Shown piece by piece: positions 1-10,440 of a stretch of DNA of 36,078 bases. The notes below the pieces were generated by a model. The model had not been told where the DNA came from. It searched no databases and saw only the letters and a program-made list of their open reading frames with translations. The stretch covers positions 1 through 36,078 of the forward strand of contig NZ_LXTT01000037.1 in NCBI RefSeq assembly GCF_001683915.1. Direction: 5' to 3'. Source of the stretch: Allomuricauda sp. CP2A. GTDB lineage: Bacteria > Bacteroidota > Bacteroidia > Flavobacteriales > Flavobacteriaceae. Positions within the stretch are counted from its first letter, which is position 1, and each line of letters begins with the position of its first letter. Both the position numbers and the translations under genes were made by a program.

Positions 1-1112
<1,112 letters not shown>

Positions 1113-1305
1113 ATTTCTCTGAATGTCTGTCCGACACCCAAAGACCTGAGTCCCTGCATCAAAATGGTTCTTATAATATAATTCTCTTTACGCTGTCGTT
1201 ACAATATGTATATGAACTTCTTCTTTCAAATCAAGGAAAAAAAAGAACCCTGAAAAGGCCCCTCCATCCCTTAAAACCAACCCAGCCTTATCAGCTAAGC
1301 GGGTG
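1113..1305 (-). other. rrn operon leader (transcribed spacer upstream of 16S)
   Basis: About 190 nt lie between the proposed rrn promoter and the 16S 5' end. On the minus strand the leader contains GTTCATATACATATTG at about 1202-1217, which resembles the boxA antitermination element of flavobacterial rrn leaders; this is a similarity judgement. No credible protein-coding frame is present. The open frame on the plus strand at 1109-1408 runs antisense to this leader and has no recognisable product. Confidence 0.7.
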
Positions 1306-1337
1306 CAAATATAAGCAGGTTATTTTTTCTCCGCAAA
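1306..1337 (-). promoter_or_regulatory. rrn operon promoter, Bacteroidota type
   Basis: On the minus strand TTTG (1334-1337) is followed by a 20-nt spacer and TATATTTG (1306-1313), then C. This is an exact match to the Bacteroidota housekeeping sigma consensus TTTG-N17-23-TAnnTTTG. Transcription would begin near 1299, giving a leader of about 190 nt before 16S. The promoter sits directly after the stop codon of the porin gene on the same strand. It is the best-conserved promoter in the window, as expected for rRNA. Confidence 0.85.
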
Positions 1338-1414
1338 TAGTTTTCGCTTATTTTTTTTCAAAAAAACGCATAAAATTAATAAGTCGCTGTTTATCAAGCT
1401 TAATTTGATTCTTC

Positions 1415-3511
1415 CTAGGAAAAGAAATTCCAAACCAACCCAAATCGGATTACAAAATCCCTGTACGGATAGTTTGGGGCTGAATAATAATTAGGCTCTG
1501 AAAAAATGGAATTCAAATGTTCCGCTTTTAGATAAATCCGTGTTTGCCTCACCTTGGCATTGATAAAGAAGTCCATTAAGGGATAGCCGCCCTGTTCTTC
1601 GTTGTTTTGAATATAAAATTCACCCAAGAGCGGATTGTAGGCATTCATATTGTAAGAGGTGAAATATTTAAAGGTAACCCCCGTCTGCAAGAACATGGCC
1701 TTTTTAAACACATCGCTTGAAAAATAAAGGGTATTCCGAGTAACCAACTGGGGCAAGTTCAAGACTTGGTTGTCCTGGGTAACGTCTTGGTACAAGACGG
1801 TGTTCATCAATGACCATTTGCGCCACTTGAATTCCTTTGTATATTTTGCCCGTAAATGATTTATGGTACCAGATTCCTGAAAGGGTTTTACAAAAGCGGT
1901 TTCTTGGGCTGCTTCAATCTGCTCTGGGGTGGCTGTTGAAGCAAAATAGGTATAATTGTCAATTGCACTGTACTCCGCATCTATCCGACCAAGCCATTTT
2001 GAATCAAAACCAAACTTGATCGACTGAATCTGTTGCTTTTCAAAAGTGTCAAGGTTATACCAGTTAAAATTTCGGTAGTCACTTTGATATAATAGGTAGT
2101 TGAAATCCGGCATACGGGACGATATGTGGATTCCCCCAAACACAGTGCTATTATCGTTGATGCTATACTTGGCCATGGCATCCAGCGTATTTCCAGTAAG
2201 GTCCCCCGAAATGGTATAATTGATATTTCCTTTTAGATACAATCGCCCAAAATTTTTGGCATACCCCCCGCCTACGGTTATCTCCTCTCCTTCCAATTTA
2301 TTTGGAATGGTACCCTCATCCGTAATCAAAAGACTGTTGAAATAATAATTATAGGTATAGAGTCCAACACTCCCTGTGACTTTGCCCAATATCCTGTTTG
2401 AGAACTCCACACTCCCTTTATTGAACATGGTCTTTAATCGTGCCCTATCCGCTATGGGCGTCAAAAAGGGGTCCTCCCCGAAGGCATCATTTTGTCTGGT
2501 CTGCCCAAAATCGTAAAACTTGGTCTCATAGCTAAACTCGTGACCAATGGCAAGCGAGGTAGGATTCATATCCGTTGAATCTCTTTTGTGATTTACCAAT
2601 TTATATTGGTGATCTAAATAATAGCGTTTACCCAGTATTCTATTGTTGGCATCGGTATAGCGCACATCAATCTTGGAACGATCTTGAAAGTCGGGCAAAT
2701 CCCCTTCAAATTGTTCGCGGTCCAAAAGCCCGCCGTTTTCTTGCCCTTCAATATCCTGTGCCGCAATATGTGCCCGGAGATTGTATCGATCATTTTGGGT
2801 GCTATAATTTAAAGTGGTACTGAAGTTTCCGGATTGCGCTTGTTCATATCGATATTTTCCCAAAGAGCGAAAACCGTTATAGGCAACAGATGCATTGAAT
2901 CGCCTTGAAAGATTAAAGGTTAAAAGAGCATCCAAAAACTGCCCTTGTTCCATGGAGGTCTTGAACATCAACTCGGTCATCGGCGTAGGCACATTATAAT
3001 ATTTGATGTCCTCCACCTCAAAATATCTGGAGTGTTTGGCCGTTGCGCCAATACGGGGGTAGTATGGATTGTTTGAAAATGTTTTCCCCAACTCATTATA
3101 TGGTTGTCCCATATTGGCAAAGGGCATCAACTCAAAATCATCCTCGCGGATATAATTGTACTTGTATTCTTTTTGGACGGTAAGGGTAGTGTCCAGAAAA
3201 GTAGTGTCCCTCGCATACGAGACTATCTTGTAATCTTTAATGGAAACGGAATCTACCTTTTTGATCGGTTTTGTGTTCTTTATGAACTTCCTATCAGCCA
3301 ATGCAGTGGAATCCGAGGCAAGAGAGTCCTTTTGCTTGGTCTTCACGGAATCCATTTTTACAACCTTTAGGGAATCAAGCTGATTGACTTCCAAGGAATC
3401 CAGCGTCTCTACCTTCATTGAATCCACTTCTTTCTGGGGAGGCAAAGAGTCTTGTTGTGCAAATAAAAATTGGCCCAGCAAAAAGAGCGGGGCAAACAGT
3501 ATCAATCTCAT
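1415..3511 (-). CDS. putative outer-membrane porin (Porin_10-like)
   Basis: A 698-residue protein when started at the ATG at 3511. It opens with a signal peptide (MRLILFAPLFLLGQFLFAQ) followed by a low-complexity stretch of about 70 residues built on DSL/DSV/DSM units, probably a periplasmic linker. The remaining 600 residues alternate aromatic and polar residues as in beta-barrels and end in WNFFS, a typical outer-membrane C-terminus. This fits the flavobacterial 'putative porin' family. Substrate unknown. The ORF can be extended to a TTG at 3532, but that codon lies inside the -7 box of a good promoter, so the ATG at 3511 is the better start. It is divergent from rnhB, and the rrn promoter follows its stop codon. 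The barrel call is from residue pattern, not a model search. Confidence 0.75.
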   Translation of the reverse strand: MRLILFAPLFLLGQFLFAQQDSLPPQKEVDSMKVETLDSLEVNQLDSLKVVKMDSVKTKQKDSLASDSTALADRKFIKNTKPIKKVDSVSIKDYKIVSYARDTTFLDTTLTVQKEYKYNYIREDDFELMPFANMGQPYNELGKTFSNNPYYPRIGATAKHSRYFEVEDIKYYNVPTPMTELMFKTSMEQGQFLDALLTFNLSRRFNASVAYNGFRSLGKYRYEQAQSGNFSTTLNYSTQNDRYNLRAHIAAQDIEGQENGGLLDREQFEGDLPDFQDRSKIDVRYTDANNRILGKRYYLDHQYKLVNHKRDSTDMNPTSLAIGHEFSYETKFYDFGQTRQNDAFGEDPFLTPIADRARLKTMFNKGSVEFSNRILGKVTGSVGLYTYNYYFNSLLITDEGTIPNKLEGEEITVGGGYAKNFGRLYLKGNINYTISGDLTGNTLDAMAKYSINDNSTVFGGIHISSRMPDFNYLLYQSDYRNFNWYNLDTFEKQQIQSIKFGFDSKWLGRIDAEYSAIDNYTYFASTATPEQIEAAQETAFVKPFQESGTINHLRAKYTKEFKWRKWSLMNTVLYQDVTQDNQVLNLPQLVTRNTLYFSSDVFKKAMFLQTGVTFKYFTSYNMNAYNPLLGEFYIQNNEEQGGYPLMDFFINAKVRQTRIYLKAEHLNSIFSEPNYYSAPNYPYRDFVIRFGLVWNFFS

Positions 3512-3529
3512 TCCATGGTATTGCTCAGG

Positions 3530-3558
3530 CAAAGGTATAGGTTTTGTTTCTAAACAAA
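3530..3558 (-). promoter_or_regulatory. promoter of the porin gene
   Basis: On the minus strand TTTG (3555-3558), a 17-nt spacer and TACCTTTG (3530-3537), followed by C, match the Bacteroidota consensus exactly. The start site would fall near 3523, so only the ATG at 3511 is compatible with the mRNA, which decides the start of the porin gene. Confidence 0.7.
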
Positions 3559-3659
3559 TGTGAAAAGTTTGCCATCAAAAAGCGAATCAACATTTGGAAA
3601 TCTGCACCCATATTTGGCCTTCAAAGAAGCAGGTCTTATCTTTCAGTTCGGAAAGAAAT

Positions 3660-4256
3660 ATGCTAAAGGACCTTTATAAATATCCAAATGAAGCCGGGAC
3701 CGATGAAGCCGGAAGGGGCTGCTTGGCAGGACCCGTTACCGCCGCAGCCGTAATTCTTCCCGAAGGGTTTACCAATACCATCCTGAACGATTCCAAACAA
3801 CTATCGGAAATAAAACGGGAAGGCCTACGGCCCATTCTGGAACAAGAGGCGGTATGCTATTCGGTATGCCATGTTTTTCAGGATGAAATTGATGAAATCA
3901 ATATTCTGAACGCTTCCTTTTTGGCCATGCACCGTGCTTTGGATGCCATGGAACAGACCCCCAGTTTTATCTTGGTCGATGGAAATCGGTTTAAGCCCTA
4001 TCCCTCCATTGCCCATGAATGCATCATCAAAGGGGATGGCAAATACATGAGCATTGCCGCGGCCTCTATTTTGGCCAAAACCTATCGGGATGAATACATG
4101 GCCCAAATCCATGAGGAGTTCCCCATGTACAACTGGAAAAAAAACAAAGGATATCCCACCAAGGAACACCGGGAGGCCATCAAAGAATTTGGCCTGACCA
4201 AATACCACAGAAAAAGCTTCCGACAACTCCCGAAACAGTTCACATTGGATATTTAA
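3660..4256 (+). CDS. rnhB: ribonuclease HII
   Basis: A 198-residue RNase HII, which cleaves the RNA strand of RNA/DNA hybrids and removes single ribonucleotides from DNA in the cytoplasm. The N-terminal catalytic motif [13 protein letters not shown] places the first acidic pair at D15 and E16. [15 protein letters not shown] and [21 protein letters not shown] follow in the expected order and supply the remaining acidic residues. Length matches the family, and the GYPTKEH...YHRKSF C-terminus is also typical. The open frame extends upstream to a TTG at 3594, but the family normally begins a few residues before the DEAGRG motif, so the ATG at 3660 is preferred. The next gene begins 29 bp downstream on the same strand. 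Confidence 0.97.
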   Translation: MLKDLYKYPNEAGTDEAGRGCLAGPVTAAAVILPEGFTNTILNDSKQLSEIKREGLRPILEQEAVCYSVCHVFQDEIDEINILNASFLAMHRALDAMEQTPSFILVDGNRFKPYPSIAHECIIKGDGKYMSIAAASILAKTYRDEYMAQIHEEFPMYNWKKNKGYPTKEHREAIKEFGLTKYHRKSFRQLPKQFTLDI

Positions 4257-4262
4257 AAATCC

Positions 4263-4270
4263 TAACTTTG
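4263..4270 (+). promoter_or_regulatory. candidate -7 element before the lipoprotein gene
   Basis: TAACTTTG matches TAnnTTTG exactly and ends 15 nt before the ATG at 4286. An upstream TTG (4245-4247) is only 15 nt away, slightly short for the usual spacing. The downstream gene may therefore have its own start in addition to read-through from rnhB. Confidence 0.4.
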
Positions 4271-4285
4271 TGTCAAACTTCAACC

Positions 4286-6739
4286 ATGAGATATAAGGTA
4301 CTGTTCTGTTTGCTCGCACTTTTTATCCTTTCCTGCGAAACCGAGGTCAAGACCAAAGACTCCCTGCTAGGCCACCTACCGCCCAACCCCGCATTGATCA
4401 TTAAGATCACCAATCTGTCCAATTTTAAAAGCGAGCTCAAGAACAATGCATTTCTGACCAAGACAAAAAGCTTTCCTGTTTATAAGGAGGTTTTGGGGAA
4501 GTTAAATAACTTAGGCCACCTATCCACCAATACCACCTGTCTTTTGGCCCTTTACGAAGTGGGCAAAGGAAATTATGATTTCATTCTCATTGCCGAAAAG
4601 AATCCGGACATTTTCAATGTGGACGATGTGAGCAATAAAACGGTGGAGACCCTCCAATACCAGGGTACGGATATCACCAAATACACTCTTGATGAAAACG
4701 AGGTCTTCCAAATGCCAAGCGATAAGGCAGTCATTTTGAGTTCCTCCCTGCTTTTGATGGAAAACATGGTAAGAACCAAAGCGAACAATCCTGTGAATCC
4801 CACTTTGGAAAAACTGTATGAGACCACGGCACCCAACAAATCGGGGACGGTGTTCATGAATCTCAGCGACAATGCATCACTACTTTCATTGAAAGAAGAA
4901 TCCGATTCCAAAAAACCGTTTTCTGAATGGATTTCGTTGGATTTTACGGCCAATTCTGATGAAGTGAGCCTCAACGGAATTGCCATGGCCCCGGATTCCA
5001 CCAAAAATTTCATCAATCTTTTCAAAGGGACATCCCCATTGACCAACAAGACACCAACGCTTGCCCCGTTGAATGCACAGGCCATTGTCTCGTACACTTT
5101 TGATGATTATCAGGTCTTTGCCAAAAACCAAAACACCTATTTGGATCGGGTAAAGCCCGTGGACTCCCTTTTCAACACCATCGAGGAAGTGGGCGTCATT
5201 TACTTGAACAACCAAAGGGTGGTCTTGCTGAATTCCTACGGAACGGACAGTCTGTTTGAATTTTTGGATGGTAGTAAGGCATCCTCAGAAAACTATCAGG
5301 GAAGTGAAATTATGGAATTGCAGGACAAAAATTTCTTGAATGAGGGATTTGCACCACTGGTCAGAGATTTTGAATCGAACTTTTGCACCATCTTGGAGAA
5401 CAGTTTTGTTTTTTCAGAGAACAAAGAATCGTTGCAGACCATCATCAGCAACCATAATGGTACGTCTTCCTTCAGCAATGCACCGTTGTACCAAACCGCC
5501 AAAGCTCCATTGGCTAGCGAATCCAGTGTGCTGTTTGTATCCAATGCTTCGGGGATTGACCTTTTTGCCGAACAAGAGCTTGCCCCTGACCTTTTTGAGT
5601 CCATCAAGGATACCGATTTGGAGGACTACACTTTTGCTACGCAAGTTGTGGGTGATACGGATTTTGCCCATCTGAATATGTTGGTTTCCAAAATTGAGAA
5701 AACCATTCAGACGAATACAGTCACTCCACTGTTTACCTTGGAATTGGATACCGATTTGGCAATTAATCCACAATTTGTCAAAAATCACAGGACCAATAAG
5801 CAGGAAATTGTGGTGCAGGACCAAAACAATGTGCTTTATCTTATTTCCACTGAAGGCAAGGTGTTGTGGACCAAACAGCTGGAAGGGCGCATACAACCGC
5901 CTATTCAACAAGTGGATATTTACAAGAATGGCAGGCTTCAACTGGCCTTTTGTACCAACGACCAATTTATGATCGTGGACCGAAACGGTGATGACGTGCC
6001 TCCCTTTAAAATTGATTTTGATGGAGGCAACCTAAACCCTTTGGCCGTTTTTGATTATGATGGCAGCAAGAATTATCGCTTTGTAATCACCCAAGGGCAA
6101 AAAGTCTTTATGTATAACAACAAAGCGAAAATTGTCAGCGGATTCAAATACACCCAAGCAGCAAGTCCCATTTTGGGAACTCCCAAACACTTTAGGGTTG
6201 GGAACCGTGATTATTTGGTGTTCAAACTGGAGGACAATACCCTTAAAATATTGCATCGGGTGGGAACGGACCGAATAACAGTTCAGGAAAAAATTGATTT
6301 CTCCACCAATGAGGTCTTCCTGTACAAAAACAAATTTACCGTGACCAACAAGACGGGTGTATTGCATCAGATTGATACCAATGGAAAGCTCACTGCCAGT
6401 AATTTCAACCTTAACAAAGACCATGGCATGTATGCCACGAGCAACACCTTGGTTCTTATGGACGACAATGTTCTAAGTATTAAGGGCAGAAAAGTAGAGC
6501 TGGATTTGGGCGTTTATACCAAACCCAAGATTTTTTACATCTACGATAAAATTTATGTGAGTGTCACGGACATCCAGAACCAAAAAATCTACCTCTACGA
6601 CAGCCAGGCGGAACCCATTCCCAATTTTCCCGTCTATGGCAGTTCTCTCATTGATCTTACGGATATGGACAACGACAGGAAATTGGAGTTGGTGGCCAAG
6701 GATCAAGATAATTCCATAATCGTTTACAAAATGAATTAA
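4286..6739 (+). CDS. large lipoprotein with C-terminal propeller-like domain
   Basis: An 817-residue protein. The ATG at 4286 gives a clean lipoprotein signal (hydrophobic stretch, then LFILSC with Cys17), so it should be lipid-anchored in the envelope. The frame opens six codons earlier, but those add no signal features. Residues about 25-480 form a globular domain that I do not recognise. From about 490 onward repeated short beta motifs (VLYLIST.GKVLWTK, FMIVDRNGDDV, VFMYNNKAK, IYLYDSQAEPI) look like PQQ- or FG-GAP-type propeller blades. Such domains usually mediate protein or ligand contacts; no catalytic residues are evident. It follows rnhB closely, but that neighbourhood does not reveal a function. 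Confidence 0.8.
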   Translation: MRYKVLFCLLALFILSCETEVKTKDSLLGHLPPNPALIIKITNLSNFKSELKNNAFLTKTKSFPVYKEVLGKLNNLGHLSTNTTCLLALYEVGKGNYDFILIAEKNPDIFNVDDVSNKTVETLQYQGTDITKYTLDENEVFQMPSDKAVILSSSLLLMENMVRTKANNPVNPTLEKLYETTAPNKSGTVFMNLSDNASLLSLKEESDSKKPFSEWISLDFTANSDEVSLNGIAMAPDSTKNFINLFKGTSPLTNKTPTLAPLNAQAIVSYTFDDYQVFAKNQNTYLDRVKPVDSLFNTIEEVGVIYLNNQRVVLLNSYGTDSLFEFLDGSKASSENYQGSEIMELQDKNFLNEGFAPLVRDFESNFCTILENSFVFSENKESLQTIISNHNGTSSFSNAPLYQTAKAPLASESSVLFVSNASGIDLFAEQELAPDLFESIKDTDLEDYTFATQVVGDTDFAHLNMLVSKIEKTIQTNTVTPLFTLELDTDLAINPQFVKNHRTNKQEIVVQDQNNVLYLISTEGKVLWTKQLEGRIQPPIQQVDIYKNGRLQLAFCTNDQFMIVDRNGDDVPPFKIDFDGGNLNPLAVFDYDGSKNYRFVITQGQKVFMYNNKAKIVSGFKYTQAASPILGTPKHFRVGNRDYLVFKLEDNTLKILHRVGTDRITVQEKIDFSTNEVFLYKNKFTVTNKTGVLHQIDTNGKLTASNFNLNKDHGMYATSNTLVLMDDNVLSIKGRKVELDLGVYTKPKIFYIYDKIYVSVTDIQNQKIYLYDSQAEPIPNFPVYGSSLIDLTDMDNDRKLELVAKDQDNSIIVYKMN

Positions 6740-6864
6740 CGGTTTCTTTCTTGCGGCTTATACATTGGTTTAAACGAGTTACACAATTTTAGTGATTAGT
6801 AGGGGTGATTTTTTTGTAATTTGTATGGAATTGCTTTTAAAAACCAAAACTAAAGTACACTATA

Positions 6865-8187
6865 ATGAAAACCTCAAGTAAAACCTTCATCAGTTTGGTT
6901 GTTACGCTGATGGTTGGTTCCTCAATCAATGCCCAATTCTTTAAAAAATTGGCCAAAAAAGCGGAAAGAGCCGCAGAACGCACTGTTGAAAGACGGGTTG
7001 AAAGAGAAACCAGCGAAAAGACAGACCAAGCATTGGACAGTATTTTGGAGCCCGGTTCCGGAGGAAGCCAAGCGCCCGATGTTAACAATCAGGGTGGCAA
7101 TGCCCCCGCCAATACCGGAAATGGCCCAAGCGGGAATACAAATACCGGCACGCCCTCTGCTTCCAGCGAAAAATCAATTGCCATCTACAGCAAATTCGAC
7201 TATGTTCCAGGGGACAAGCTCTTGTTCTTTGATGACTATGCCAACGATTTTATCGGTGATTTCCCCTCAAAATGGAATACCAACGGAAGCGGAGAGGTAG
7301 TCACAATTGGCAATTCCCCCCAGCGATGGATGGAACTGATTCCCGGACATAATATTTATTACTTGCCCAATGTACCCAACCTTCCAGAGGAATATACCAT
7401 AGAATTTGATTTATTGACGTATGGTATGGACAACAAAACCTCTTCAACAACAGGGATTGAAGTTTCCCTGAGCGATGATGAAAATTTTCAGGCAGGACTC
7501 CACTTTGCCAGAGCTTGGATTCCCGTAGGACAATATGCCGCCTTCGGCATCCGCACCCGGAACCATATTCACGGAGAAGGTTCCATTATCAATAGTGAGG
7601 TGCAGTCCGATATCAGACAAGCCGTGCTCAACCAACCCCATATTTCCATTGCAGTGAACAATGCACGGTTTAGGCTTTGGGTAAACGAAGAAAAGTATGT
7701 GGACATTCCCCAAATGGTCCCAGAAAATAAATTGACCACACTTAAATTTAAAGTGAGCGGGCTTAAGGACGGAAAGGAAAAAATCTTCATTTCCAACCTA
7801 AAAGTGGCCGAAGGTGGGGTTGACCTTAGAAGAAAATTGCTTTCCGAAGGAAAGGTTTCCACCAACGGGATTCTTTTTGATGTGGGTTCTGCAAACATCC
7901 AGCCACAATCCATGGGCATCATCCGGCAAATATCGCAGGTGCTTCAACAAGAGCCTTCCATGAAACTCAAGATTGTGGGACATACCGATGCGGATGGTTC
8001 GGAAGAAAGCAACTTAAAACTTTCAAAAGACCGTGCGGAAGCCGTAAAGAATGCCTTGGTCTCGGTATATGATGTCTCCATGGATAGATTGATTTCCGAA
8101 GGAAAAGGGGAAAGCGAACCTGTTGGGGACAACAATACCTCTGATGGCAAGGCACAAAACCGAAGAGTTGAATTCATCAAACAATAA
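6865..8187 (+). CDS. OmpA-family protein with lamin-G-like central domain
   Basis: A 440-residue secreted protein with a signal peptide at residues 1-23 (ending SSINAQ). A charged helical stretch (about 25-55, rich in AER/VER) and a G/N/P/T-rich linker (about 65-110) come next. The central section, about 110-320, looks like a beta-sandwich of the concanavalin/laminin-G type. The C-terminal 105 residues are an OmpA peptidoglycan-binding domain: VGHTDADGSEESN...LSKDRAEAVKNAL...GKGESEPVGDN...NRRVEF, retaining the Asp and Arg that bind diaminopimelate. It probably links the envelope to the cell wall. The gene 14 bp downstream is very likely co-transcribed. Confidence 0.88.
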   Translation: MKTSSKTFISLVVTLMVGSSINAQFFKKLAKKAERAAERTVERRVERETSEKTDQALDSILEPGSGGSQAPDVNNQGGNAPANTGNGPSGNTNTGTPSASSEKSIAIYSKFDYVPGDKLLFFDDYANDFIGDFPSKWNTNGSGEVVTIGNSPQRWMELIPGHNIYYLPNVPNLPEEYTIEFDLLTYGMDNKTSSTTGIEVSLSDDENFQAGLHFARAWIPVGQYAAFGIRTRNHIHGEGSIINSEVQSDIRQAVLNQPHISIAVNNARFRLWVNEEKYVDIPQMVPENKLTTLKFKVSGLKDGKEKIFISNLKVAEGGVDLRRKLLSEGKVSTNGILFDVGSANIQPQSMGIIRQISQVLQQEPSMKLKIVGHTDADGSEESNLKLSKDRAEAVKNALVSVYDVSMDRLISEGKGESEPVGDNNTSDGKAQNRRVEFIKQ

Positions 8188-8201
8188 ACACCATATTACA
8201 C

Positions 8202-8894
8202 ATGAAACACTATTTTCTTTTACTGATAGCCACTATTTTCTGCTTCACCGCTGCATCGGCACAAACCAGTTGCAGTCAATACTACCCCTTGGTTGATGGG
8301 GCCAGCTTTCAATACACCAACTATGACAAAAAAGGCAAGGAAGACGGCAAGCTCAACTATAAAGTGACCAATGTAAATGGGTCCGGCGACAACATTTCCG
8401 CTACCATGGTCATGGATATTGAGGACAAAAAGGGCAACACCTATTCGTCTGAATATGATATAATTTGCAATGGCAATGTGGTCAAGGTTGATTTTAAATC
8501 CTTGATGAACGAACAAATGCTGAGCCAAATGGGCGATGTTGAGATGGACATTTCGGGAACCGATGTGGAATGGCCGAACAATCTGGGCGTGGGTCAGGAA
8601 TTGCCCGATGGAAACGTAAATGTGAAAATGAAAATGGGCGGGATGATGAATATGAACATGAACGTGGAGACCATCAACCGAAAAGTGGAAAAAAAGGAAA
8701 GTGTGACCACCCCTGCAGGCACGTTTGATTGCTTTGTGATCTACAGTGAAACAAAGAGCAAAATGATGATGGCCAACCAAACCTATCCTTCCCGAGTATG
8801 GTTGACCGAAGGTGTGGGCATGGTAAAACAGGAGTCCTACAACAAAAAAGGAGACTTAATGGCCAGCTCGGTACTGACGCAGTTTAGCAAATAA
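8202..8894 (+). CDS. secreted protein, TapB/DUF3108-like
   Basis: A 230-residue protein with a signal peptide (ending FTAASAQ, about residues 1-20). It begins with CSQYYPLVDGASFQYTNYDKKGK and carries the later motif TTPAGTFDCFVIYSET followed by VWLTEGVGMVKQESYNKKG. This 'amount of X in plain text, then process by which it was measured' style beta-fold pattern resembles DUF3108/TapB-like periplasmic proteins; the assignment is from motif memory. A methionine-rich loop (MKMGGMMNMNMN, near residue 145) is unusual and could bind copper or be mere composition bias. The start lies 14 bp after the OmpA-family gene, so the two form an operon that ends at the terminator near 8921. Confidence 0.7.
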   Translation: MKHYFLLLIATIFCFTAASAQTSCSQYYPLVDGASFQYTNYDKKGKEDGKLNYKVTNVNGSGDNISATMVMDIEDKKGNTYSSEYDIICNGNVVKVDFKSLMNEQMLSQMGDVEMDISGTDVEWPNNLGVGQELPDGNVNVKMKMGGMMNMNMNVETINRKVEKKESVTTPAGTFDCFVIYSETKSKMMMANQTYPSRVWLTEGVGMVKQESYNKKGDLMASSVLTQFSK

Positions 8895-8920
8895 GCACTA
8901 ATCCAATTTAAAAAAAGAAA

Positions 8921-8949
8921 AACCGGGGTGTGAGCCTCGGTTTTTTTGT
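8921..8949 (+). terminator. intrinsic terminator after the OmpA/TapB-like operon
   Basis: AACCGGGG and CCTCGGTT (one G-T pair) form a GC-rich stem around a short loop, followed directly by TTTTTTGTTTT. It lies about 27 bp after the stop codon of the upstream gene. Confidence 0.85.
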
Positions 8950-9168
8950 TTTGGTTGGGTTAGAATCCTTCAATCCCATACACGTCAATGCATTTTCATG
9001 TTTCAATTTTTTGATGCTTGGCATGAAGTTAGCAGAGAGCCTTTTGCAAAAAGTAAGGGGCTTTTGCACTTATCTATTAAACTCAATGTCGTTTTAATAA
9101 CCCTTAGCCAAGGAGCCCGGTTGAACATCGAGCAGATTCGGTTTAGTGTAAAATGTCTTATGAAAGTT

Positions 9169-10140
9169 TTATTTAAAAACTTCAATCGTATCCAACTCGG
9201 GGTTGCCCCCTCTTTGGCCGCAACCCGCTGCGGTATATATTTTACCATCAATGACCACGGCTCCGGTTCCATGTCTGCCTCTAACTAGGCTGGGGTATTT
9301 TTCCCATTTCATTTTTTCGGTGTCAAAAGCTTCAACATCAGAGTGAGCCGCTTCCTGACTGGCACTTTCCCCTCCAAGTATCACTATTTTTGGACCCATC
9401 GTCACAGCGAAAGAACCCGCCCTTTGGGTAGGAATATCCAAGTTTTTGGGGAGTGTCTGCCATTTGTCTTCGGAAAAATCATAGACATCCACCGCTCCTT
9501 CGGTCAAATTAAATACTTGTTCCGTTTTTCCTGAAGAACGTCTACCACCTGCCACATATAGTTTATCATTGACCACCCCAACACTAACATGGTCTCTGGC
9601 ATGAGGGGCGTTTGCAAGTTTTCGCCATGAATTTGTGCTAGGGTCATATTCATCGAGCCACGCTACATGGCCATCCCAATGGCCATCTTGAATACCACAA
9701 ACCAAGTAAATCTTATCTTTATAGACAGTGCACCCAGCAGCTCCCCTCCTTCGGTCTTCCGGTATTTCTGGGCCTTTTCTCCATTCGTTTTTATCGATAT
9801 TAAAAATGTAGATGTTTTCAATTGGTGTTTCGTGCGGGTATCCACCGGTGAACCCTCCCAGGACATAAACTTCACCCTTGAACGTTACAGCCTGAAAATG
9901 GTGTATTTCTATTGGCGTTTCAGCATGTTTTGTCCAGGTTTGGGTTTCCGTATCGAAAATCTCAGTGGGTTTTATCCCTCTTCCACCCAAAAGGACCACC
10001 TTGTTGCCCACTGCCGCCAATGAACTTTCATGTCGTGCGGTGCAATTCTCCGATACATTTATGGTCTCCCAATTTTGCGCTTGGGAAAACTGAAAATATA
10101 AAACGGCAGATGCAAAAAGGGTCAATTTAAGTAGTCTCAT
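9169..10140 (-). CDS. secreted Kelch-repeat beta-propeller protein
   Basis: A 323-residue protein with a signal peptide (ending FSQAQ, about residue 21). Six Kelch units follow, each with a (L/V)GG or equivalent turn and a downstream W: VVLLGGRG, VYVLGGFTGG, IYLVCGIQDG, LYVAGGRRSS, IVILGGESAS and IYTAAGCGQRGG. Six blades make a complete propeller, so this is essentially the entire protein. Kelch propellers bind other proteins or sugars; no catalytic residues are obvious and the partner is unknown. It is transcribed alone, with a 300-bp spacer upstream. Confidence 0.85.
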   Translation of the reverse strand: MRLLKLTLFASAVLYFQFSQAQNWETINVSENCTARHESSLAAVGNKVVLLGGRGIKPTEIFDTETQTWTKHAETPIEIHHFQAVTFKGEVYVLGGFTGGYPHETPIENIYIFNIDKNEWRKGPEIPEDRRRGAAGCTVYKDKIYLVCGIQDGHWDGHVAWLDEYDPSTNSWRKLANAPHARDHVSVGVVNDKLYVAGGRRSSGKTEQVFNLTEGAVDVYDFSEDKWQTLPKNLDIPTQRAGSFAVTMGPKIVILGGESASQEAAHSDVEAFDTEKMKWEKYPSLVRGRHGTGAVVIDGKIYTAAGCGQRGGNPELDTIEVFK

Positions 10141-10440
10141 ATGTCTATTGTATTAATCTATATCAAGAATTATCACAGCCCACCCACCTGAACATTAGGC
10201 AGGCTCAACTTAAACCGTGAAGTTAGCATTTTTTGGAGTATTAATTAAGAAGGTGTTCATAGAGGCATATCCATGAAAAAATTGGTGCCGTTAAAAACTA
10301 CACCTTGGTTTTTAATATAATTGGGGATGAGAAAAATGGACTTGCACTGACTATTCTGCCAAGCTCAAAGCTAGCAAAGAGTAAAACCTTTAACTTATCA
10401 CTTTCCCGCCATTGCTTATAGACAATATTGACCGCAGCTT
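10141..10440. other. non-coding spacer with left copy of a direct repeat
   Basis: No credible coding frame was found on either strand. The spacer contains the left copy (10217-10239) of a 23-bp imperfect direct repeat whose other copy is at 11850-11872. The part nearest the azoreductase-like gene is AT-rich like that gene. Confidence 0.6.
10217..10239 (+). repeat. left copy of 23-bp direct repeat flanking the azoreductase/Crp pair
   Basis: GTGAAGTTAGC, then A, a T-tract and GGAGT. It matches the copy at 11850-11872 at 20 of 23 positions. The core TGAAGTTAGC also occurs at 9024-9033. Confidence 0.6.

Noticed and set aside
8998..9288. Plus-strand 96-residue frame near the Kelch gene end
   Set aside because: It overlaps the Kelch gene antisense and has no signal, domain or promoter.
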